56,060 nucleotides of DNA from Candidatus Omnitrophota bacterium. GTDB lineage: Bacteria > Omnitrophota > Koll11 > Duberdicusellales > 4484-171. A program made the position numbers and the translations under genes. The stretch covers positions 1 through 56,060 of the forward strand of contig JAUYCY010000032.1 of the NCBI GenBank assembly GCA_030692055.1. Direction: 5' to 3'. The notes under the pieces were generated by a model. That model worked only from the letters and a program-made list of their open reading frames with translations. It was not told the origin of the DNA and did not search any database. Below are positions 50,346 to 56,060 of this stretch, one piece after another; position 1 is the first letter of the stretch; every line of letters starts with the position of its first letter.

Positions 50346-53300
50346 ATGAACAATCAAACAAAGTTTCCTGAAGTAGTTGTGGTCGAGGCATCTGCTGGTT
50401 CGGGCAAAACCTTCACACTTGCCAAGAGATATTTGCAGCTCCTTATCAACTCCTATCTAGAGCTTAGTGATATTCCTTTAAAAAATATTCTGGCAATAAC
50501 TTTTACCAACAAGGCTACGGTAGAGATGAAAGAAAGAATTCTAGAGCTTTTGAAAAAGATTTCGCTCGATGCTTTTATAAATAAAGAAGAAGAAAATGAC
50601 ATTTTAACTACGCTGGGGGTAGATAAAAAGTTTGCACAAAGTAAAGCTAATTTCATCATGGATGAGTTCATAAAGCATTACAATTTTTTCCAGGTTCAGA
50701 CTATAGATAGTTTTATCAACGCCCTTCTTTTGGGCTGCGCTTTAAACATAGAGCGCTCAGCAAGTTTTAAAATAAAGAGAGACTATTCAAAACAGCTCGC
50801 TTACTGTCTTGATTTAGTAATCGAAAAAGCGGTCACCGATAAGGATGTTTTCACATTCTTGGAGGATTTTTTAGAACATTATCTTTTTGTTGAAAATCGC
50901 AGTGGGTGGTTTCCCAAAGATGATATCTTACAGCTTATGCAGTCTCTCTTTCGATTGAGCAACAAATACGGACGGCTCTTCCAAACCTATAAAGGCTCAA
51001 GCAAGGAAGTTATCAGCAAGAAAAAATATATTTATCAGCAAATCAATAAATTATCTAGTCATTTTCCGCAAGGCCTAAATGCCAATACACAGCGATCTAT
51101 CCTTGCCTTCATTGAAAAAAGTAAAGATATCTTTGATATAGCTAATTTACCCTCCGGGCTAAAAAGTATGGAAGTTGCGATGAATAAAGGAAACGCCGCA
51201 CCAGCTGATTTTAAGAAAGAATGGAAAAGAATTCATAAAGAAATATTAGAGCTTGTAGAATTAGATGCAACTGTTGTTTACAACCCGTATATAAAACTGT
51301 TTCATAGCCTAATAGATTTTTTCCAGATTGTTTCAAAAAAAGAAGATGTATTATTCTTAGAGGAACTAAATAAGAAGGCACGTTTGCTTTTTGACGAAGA
51401 AGGGTTAACGGTTGCAGAGGTTTATTATAGGTTTGCTACAAGATTTAAACATTACCTCATTGATGAGTTTCAGGATACAAGCGTGTTGCAGTGGCGCAAT
51501 CTAGAAACTATGGTAGAAGATGCCCTTGCTAGCGGAGGTTCGTTGTTTTACGTTGGCGATAAAAAACAAGCAATTTATCGTTTTAGAGGAGGAGAGGCTA
51601 AGCTTTTCGATGAGGTAAGGCGTGAGTTCTCTAGATATAATGTAATACCAACCCATCTCATCGATAACTGGCGTAGTCAAAAAGCTATAATTGATTTTAA
51701 TAATATAATTTTTTCAAAAGATAACTTACTAAGAGCGTTTGCTCTTTCCGGTATCAACGTAGAGCTAGGCGAGTCTAATATTGCGCAAGATGAAATCATT
51801 GATATATTTAAAGATGCCAAACAGCAAGGCAGGCCTGAAAATTGCTATGGTTATGTACGTATCGAGTTTATCGATGATAAAAATCAGGAAGAAAGGAACT
51901 CGGCTATCCAGCCAAAACTCCTAAATCTTATTAAGGAGTTACGCAAAAGATTTAGCTACGAAGATATCGCCATACTTGCCCGAGATAACGCAGAGGTTGA
52001 GTTAATTAGCTCTTGGCTGCTTTTTGATAAAATTCCCGTTGAATCAGAAAAAACTCTCAATGTTATCGAAAACTACCTAATAAAAGAAGTTATTTCTTTC
52101 TTTAGGTTTCTAAATTCACCCATAGACGATTTAAACTTTTGCGCGTTTATTCTCGGAGAGATATTTTTCCGCGCTAGTAAAATATCTAATCGAGAAATTA
52201 CCGAATTTATTTTTAGCCTCCACAAAGAAAGAAAATTGAGCAATACTATATCTTTATACCATTTGTTCCGCAATAAATATCCGCAAATTTGGGAGAAATA
52301 TTTTGAAGAATTTTTTAAAAGCGTAGGCTTTATTTCGCCGTATGAGTTATTGGTAGGCATATACAATAGTTTTGGCGTATTGGAATATTTTAAAGACCAA
52401 CAAGCTTTTTTTATGAAGTTTCTCGAGTTGGTTAAAGAAAAAGAAGAGGATTATGTAGGAATGGGAGAGTTTCTTGATTATCTTGGGGGTGCATCCAGCG
52501 ATGATTTATACGTTAACGCTACGCACAGTGATTCGGTCAAAGTTCTTACTATCCATAAGTCAAAGGGCTTAGAGTTTCCAGTTGTGATTATTCCATTTTT
52601 GCGCATGGATATAAGCCCAGAGACCGCAGGTAAAGGCACCAATTCTTATGTTACCGTTGACGTCAATGATAATTTGGGCCTTGTGCGTATCACAAAAACC
52701 CATCGAGAATATTCGCAAATCCTGCAAGAAATATATGCCGAAGATTATAAAAAAGCCTGTATTGACGAATTAAACAATATCTACGTTGCCCTGACTCGGC
52801 CTAAATATGAACTGTATATTTTTCTTCCAAAAAAGAGCGCGGGAGCCAACAATAAAGCGCTTTTTCTTATTCCGAAAGGAATAAAAGAACAGGGCAAGCA
52901 AATGCAATATCAGAATTCAAAACAAGCCGTAACGCAACCGCTTATTAATATTTCACCATCGGTTTACAAAGATTGGATAAAGTCTCTAGGCAGTGAATTC
53001 GCCAATGCCGCAAATTTTATCCATAAGGAGAAGATTTTAGAGGGAAATATAATGCATACTATGTTGTCACAAATAAGTAACTGTTTAAACTGTGATATAA
53101 AAGAGCTCATCGAGTGTGCACTTCGATTTACGCAAGATCACTACCCTTTCATTGAAGACTTACATTTACATGAAGAAAAAACATTGAAATTGATAGAAAA
53201 GAAAGAGCTGAAAGACATTTTTTATATTTCTGACGGAAAAGTCTTTTGCGAAAAAGAAATAGTTAATAGTTTTGGGGATCTAAAGCGTATTGATCGCCTT

Positions 53301-53480
53301 ATCGTTAGGGAAAAAGAAATTTGGATTATTGATTACAAGAGTTCGCAGGAGAGTAAGCTTGAGCAAATAAAACAGGTTTTGGAGTATATAGGGATTATGA
53401 AAGAAATATATCCTCAAAAAGAAATAAAGGGATTTTTAGTATATTTGGATGAAATGAAACTTGAACAGGTTAAGGATTAA
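50346..53480 (+). CDS. addA: AddA/RecB-like UvrD-family helicase-nuclease
   Basis: A 1,044-residue SF1 helicase with C-terminal nuclease. The helicase motifs are I, VVEASAGSGKTFTLAKRYL (about 10-28); Ia, ITFTNKATVEM; II, YLIDEFQDTSVLQW; III, YVGDKKQAIYRFRGG; IV, IDNWRSQKAIIDFNN; V, VLTIHKSKGLEFPVVI; and VI, YVALTRPKYEL. The RecB-type nuclease occupies the last ~100 residues with FGDLKRIDRLIV and WIIDYKSSQE (catalytic Asp and Lys). It processes double-strand breaks together with AddB, whose gene begins 270 bp downstream. The protein is complete. Confidence 0.93.
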   Translation: MNNQTKFPEVVVVEASAGSGKTFTLAKRYLQLLINSYLELSDIPLKNILAITFTNKATVEMKERILELLKKISLDAFINKEEENDILTTLGVDKKFAQSKANFIMDEFIKHYNFFQVQTIDSFINALLLGCALNIERSASFKIKRDYSKQLAYCLDLVIEKAVTDKDVFTFLEDFLEHYLFVENRSGWFPKDDILQLMQSLFRLSNKYGRLFQTYKGSSKEVISKKKYIYQQINKLSSHFPQGLNANTQRSILAFIEKSKDIFDIANLPSGLKSMEVAMNKGNAAPADFKKEWKRIHKEILELVELDATVVYNPYIKLFHSLIDFFQIVSKKEDVLFLEELNKKARLLFDEEGLTVAEVYYRFATRFKHYLIDEFQDTSVLQWRNLETMVEDALASGGSLFYVGDKKQAIYRFRGGEAKLFDEVRREFSRYNVIPTHLIDNWRSQKAIIDFNNIIFSKDNLLRAFALSGINVELGESNIAQDEIIDIFKDAKQQGRPENCYGYVRIEFIDDKNQEERNSAIQPKLLNLIKELRKRFSYEDIAILARDNAEVELISSWLLFDKIPVESEKTLNVIENYLIKEVISFFRFLNSPIDDLNFCAFILGEIFFRASKISNREITEFIFSLHKERKLSNTISLYHLFRNKYPQIWEKYFEEFFKSVGFISPYELLVGIYNSFGVLEYFKDQQAFFMKFLELVKEKEEDYVGMGEFLDYLGGASSDDLYVNATHSDSVKVLTIHKSKGLEFPVVIIPFLRMDISPETAGKGTNSYVTVDVNDNLGLVRITKTHREYSQILQEIYAEDYKKACIDELNNIYVALTRPKYELYIFLPKKSAGANNKALFLIPKGIKEQGKQMQYQNSKQAVTQPLINISPSVYKDWIKSLGSEFANAANFIHKEKILEGNIMHTMLSQISNCLNCDIKELIECALRFTQDHYPFIEDLHLHEEKTLKLIEKKELKDIFYISDGKVFCEKEIVNSFGDLKRIDRLIVREKEIWIIDYKSSQESKLEQIKQVLEYIGIMKEIYPQKEIKGFLVYLDEMKLEQVKD

Positions 53481-53746
53481 TGGCTATAAGCTATAGGCTT
53501 CAAGCTACAAGCTTGGAGATGGGAATATGTAAGGTATATTGGGACTGTTGCGAAACGCAACAGCCCCCTGATTTCAGCGATTAAAACTTGATTGCAGTGA
53601 TTAAGATTGCTAATGTTTTCAATCGTTGGAATCCCTGCCTGCCGGCAGGCAGGTTTTCTTAATCATTGTAATCAGGCGCTGGTGCATTATGCAACAGCGC
53701 CATATTTATCCTGTAGCCTGCGTCTTATAGCTTGAAGCGTGTAAGG
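53481..53746. repeat. TAAGCT-word inverted repeat enclosing the GATTA element
   Basis: Left arm (53481-53513) has GCTATAAGCTATAGGC and TTCAAGCTACAAGCT words; right arm (53711-53746) has TAGCCTGCGTCTTATAGCTT and AAGCGTGTAAG. The GATTA element at 53541-53701 lies within it, so one repeat is nested in another. Confidence 0.6.
53541..53701 (+). repeat. GATTA-type element, copy 3
   Basis: Starts with the ACTGTTGCG/CGCAACAG hairpin 60 bases past the addA stop and ends with the GGCGCTG/CAGCGCC hairpin. It is uninterrupted where copies 1 and 2 carry inserts, but has its own CCTGCCTGCCGGCAGGCAGG insert at about 53634-53653. Confidence 0.87.
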
Positions 53747-53752
53747 TAATAT

Positions 53753-56060
53753 ATGGAAAGGGTATTGACGTATAGTCTCGGAGAAAATCTTATAGAAAAA
53801 ATAGCAGATTTTATTTGCGAAAACTTTGCCGACGAAAAAAATGATTTTAGTAAAGTTGCTTGTGTTTTTGGCGGAAGGCGCCCGAGCCTATTTTTACGGC
53901 GTTCTCTTGTTAAAAGAATCAAAAAATCATTCTATCCGCCGCGTGTTTTTACCATAGATGAATTTGTTCAGTATATAATCGCTCAAAACGCCGCACTTAA
54001 AAAAATAGGCGATCTGGATGTTTCTTATCTTATCTATCAGCTGGCGCAAATTAATGCTGCCTCTATACTTAAAGGGCGTGAACATTTTAGTGATTTTTTG
54101 CCTTGGGCACGTGAAATCCATTCTTTTATTGAGCAGGTTGATTTAGAAGATATTGACGAAAGTAATCTATTGCATATCGAAAAAAGTGCGGCCATAGGTT
54201 ACGATGTCCCCCAGAATATAAATGCACTTTTGAACCACGTCATCGCTATCCGTTGCGCCTACCATAGATATTTAGCCAAAGAGAATGCCTATTCACGCGG
54301 CAGAATGTATTTAGAGGCTTCTAAATTGGTAGGCAAAAAAACTCTTGATGAATTTGACGCTGTTATATTCTGCAACTTTTTTTATCTGCATAAAACAGAA
54401 TTACGCATCATGAAAGAAGTTTACCGTAAAGGAAAAGGTATTTTTATTTTTCAAGGATCAAGTGCTGATTGGTCTGTTCTTAGCAAAGATTCGCAGGAGC
54501 TAGGTATCTGTATTAATCCAAAAAAAGAATTAACCCCGCGCCGTGAGTTTTTATTGTATCAAGGTTTTGACATGCACTCACAGGTTTGTCTAGTGCGCGA
54601 GATTCTAAATAAAGTTGATAACAAAGAAAATACCGTTATTGTGGTGCCGCGCTCGGAAAATATTATCCCGCTTCTTTCGGAGATTTCGTCTACCTTAAGC
54701 GAATACAATGTTTCGATGGGCTATCCTTTAAAAAGAAGCTCTCTTTATGCTTTATTTGATGCTTTGCTAAAGGCTCAAAGTAGTAAAAAGGGCGATAAGT
54801 ATTACGCAAAAGATTACCTCAACCTCATTCGTCATCCTTTGGCTAAGAATCTTAGGTTAGCTAGTGAGTCTGTCATAACGCGGATAATGGTGCATAAGAT
54901 AGAAGAATTGCTGCAGGGTGAAGAGGAAAGCTCAATAGGAGGCAGTCTTTTTATAAGCTTAGCTGAGATAGAGCGCGAAGATAGAATCTATTCGTTAACT
55001 GCCCAAACTCTGCAAAATATGGATATTTCAGTAGAAATTGACGAATGCAAAGCAGCCTTATGCAAACTCCATGATTTATTTTTTAAGGCTTGGGAAAAAA
55101 ACGAAAATCTAAAAGAATTTGCCCAAAGTCTTGGGGTTTTGCTTGATGTTTTGGTTAAAGAAAGCATACTGACGAAATTTCCTCTTAGCTTTAAGGTTAT
55201 CGAAAAAATGCAGGATATTAAATTAGAGCTTGAAAGTTTATCGTTTAAAGAAGAGAAATTTGAGCATATTGAAATCTGGGAGATTTTCCAGCAAAAATTG
55301 GAAACAGAAGCAATTTCATTTATTGGTTCTCCGCTTAAAGGGGTTCAGATATTAGGGCTTTTTGAAACGCGTTCCCTTTGTTTTGAAAACGTAATCATAA
55401 TGGATATGAATGAATCTGTTTTACCAAAACTTAAGATTTACGAACCGTTAATCCCGCGCGAGGTAATGCTTAACCTTGGCTTGAACCGGTTAGAAAAGGA
55501 GGAAGAAATACAACGGTACCAGTTTAATTCTCTTATATCTGGCGCAAAAAATATCCACCTTATATACGAGAAGAATGAAGAGAAAGAAAAAAGCCGTTTC
55601 ATTGAAGAATTGCTATGGAATATACAAAAAGAGAAAAAAAGTTTAGATGTAATAAATGTACCAAGGGCTTCTTTTTCTATCAATGTTATGCCGCAAGCCG
55701 CCTTTGTCAAAAAAACAGCTGAGATGATTGAATTTATGAAAAGAAATAGGTATTCCTCAAGCCGTATCAATACCTATTTAAATTGCCCTTTGCAGTTCTA
55801 TTATCAATATGTTTTAGGCCTACAGGAGAAAGAAGATTTGTTAGATGAGCCGCAGGCCCCCCACATAGGAAATTTTATTCACGAACTACTGGAAGTAACT
55901 TTTAGCAAATTCAAAGGTAAAAAACCATTGATTAATAAAAAGTTCCAAGAGTATTTTTTCAATAAAATGGACGAAAAATTTGCCAGCGATCTTGCCCGTC
56001 GGATGAAAACAGATTCCTTTCTTTTAAAAAAGATTATAATAAACCGGCTGCAGCGTTTCT
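53753..56060 (+). CDS. addB: AddB-like helicase/deoxyribonuclease subunit, truncated by the window edge
   Basis: An open frame of 769 codons from the ATG at 53753 to the right edge with no stop. It begins MERVLTYSLGENLIEKIADF and has FGGRRPSLFLRRSL and PPRVFTIDEFVQYI, like the inactivated helicase part of AddB; no intact Walker A is seen in the part present. Near the right end comes SSSRINTYLNCPLQFYYQY followed by IGNFIHELLEV, the start of the nuclease/Fe-S segment (Cys at about residue 677), which continues outside the window. With addA it would form the AddAB double-strand break repair complex. The 3' part (catalytic Asp and Lys, remaining Cys) is not available. Confidence 0.85.
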   Translation, partial: MERVLTYSLGENLIEKIADFICENFADEKNDFSKVACVFGGRRPSLFLRRSLVKRIKKSFYPPRVFTIDEFVQYIIAQNAALKKIGDLDVSYLIYQLAQINAASILKGREHFSDFLPWAREIHSFIEQVDLEDIDESNLLHIEKSAAIGYDVPQNINALLNHVIAIRCAYHRYLAKENAYSRGRMYLEASKLVGKKTLDEFDAVIFCNFFYLHKTELRIMKEVYRKGKGIFIFQGSSADWSVLSKDSQELGICINPKKELTPRREFLLYQGFDMHSQVCLVREILNKVDNKENTVIVVPRSENIIPLLSEISSTLSEYNVSMGYPLKRSSLYALFDALLKAQSSKKGDKYYAKDYLNLIRHPLAKNLRLASESVITRIMVHKIEELLQGEEESSIGGSLFISLAEIEREDRIYSLTAQTLQNMDISVEIDECKAALCKLHDLFFKAWEKNENLKEFAQSLGVLLDVLVKESILTKFPLSFKVIEKMQDIKLELESLSFKEEKFEHIEIWEIFQQKLETEAISFIGSPLKGVQILGLFETRSLCFENVIIMDMNESVLPKLKIYEPLIPREVMLNLGLNRLEKEEEIQRYQFNSLISGAKNIHLIYEKNEEKEKSRFIEELLWNIQKEKKSLDVINVPRASFSINVMPQAAFVKKTAEMIEFMKRNRYSSSRINTYLNCPLQFYYQYVLGLQEKEDLLDEPQAPHIGNFIHELLEVTFSKFKGKKPLINKKFQEYFFNKMDEKFASDLARRMKTDSFLLKKIIINRLQRF

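Overview
The window looks like a chromosome segment of a Gram-negative, uncultured-type bacterium. Envelope genes support this: a lipoprotein with a lipobox, a TPR outer-membrane barrel ending in Phe, and an OlsB/OlsA-like lipid pair. The mixture of FecR/CHASE2 surface genes, a compact biosynthetic block and very repeat-rich spacers is reminiscent of Candidatus Omnitrophota (former OP3). That assignment is an inference from gene content only; no rRNA is present to settle it.

Layout. Positions 1-16,950 carry minus-strand genes: a SurA/PpiC-like lipoprotein, a DUF5678-like/retropepsin pair, a 1,854-residue FecR repeat protein, a TPR-barrel protein, a CHASE2-SpoIIE phosphatase, a STAS anti-anti-sigma factor, a methyltransferase-OlsB-OlsA lipid operon and a cytosine-deaminase-like enzyme. 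A tRNA-Gly(GCC) lies at 17.6 kb, followed by three tandem 124-126 bp units that each end in a copy of the tRNA 3' end. From 18.1 kb to the right edge all genes are on the plus strand: ptsN-yvcK-HPr-EI (regulatory PTS without a permease); an NDP-sugar transferase; pheA-hisC-aroF-tyrA (Phe/Tyr synthesis) running into cmk-lepA-lepB; pgsA-plsY (phospholipids); recA-degQ-recX-alaS-hisD-hisB-hisH-hisA; rplM-rpsI; ribBA-ribH-nusB-PHP-ribD-nitroreductase-mazG; PilZ; a DUF362 ferredoxin; addA and a truncated addB at the edge.

The most unusual property is the spacer DNA. At least five families of structured, non-coding dispersed elements occur, and they sit at gene ends in a consistent orientation. (1) An inverted-repeat element with CCCCACACCCAG ends plus a downstream stem-loop and a conserved TCATTGAAGG linker lies 5' of four genes. 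The stem-loop/linker part alone also precedes recA and ribBA, the former behind a consensus sigma-70 promoter. (2) A 150 bp multi-hairpin element occurs three times. (3) A 240-290 bp element lies 5' of two genes. (4) A GATTACA-type element with two terminal hairpins lies 3' of three genes, with a degenerate relative 3' of a fourth. (5) Inverted repeats built from 10-13 nt near-tandem words (for example CACAGAT) separate operon genes. Smaller palindromes are inserted inside several of these, and comparison of copies shows clean empty and filled sites.

The surface locus (STAS, CHASE2-SpoIIE, TPR-barrel, FecR giant) reads as a possible envelope sensing and export module, with partner-switching regulation inferred from the phosphatase and STAS genes.
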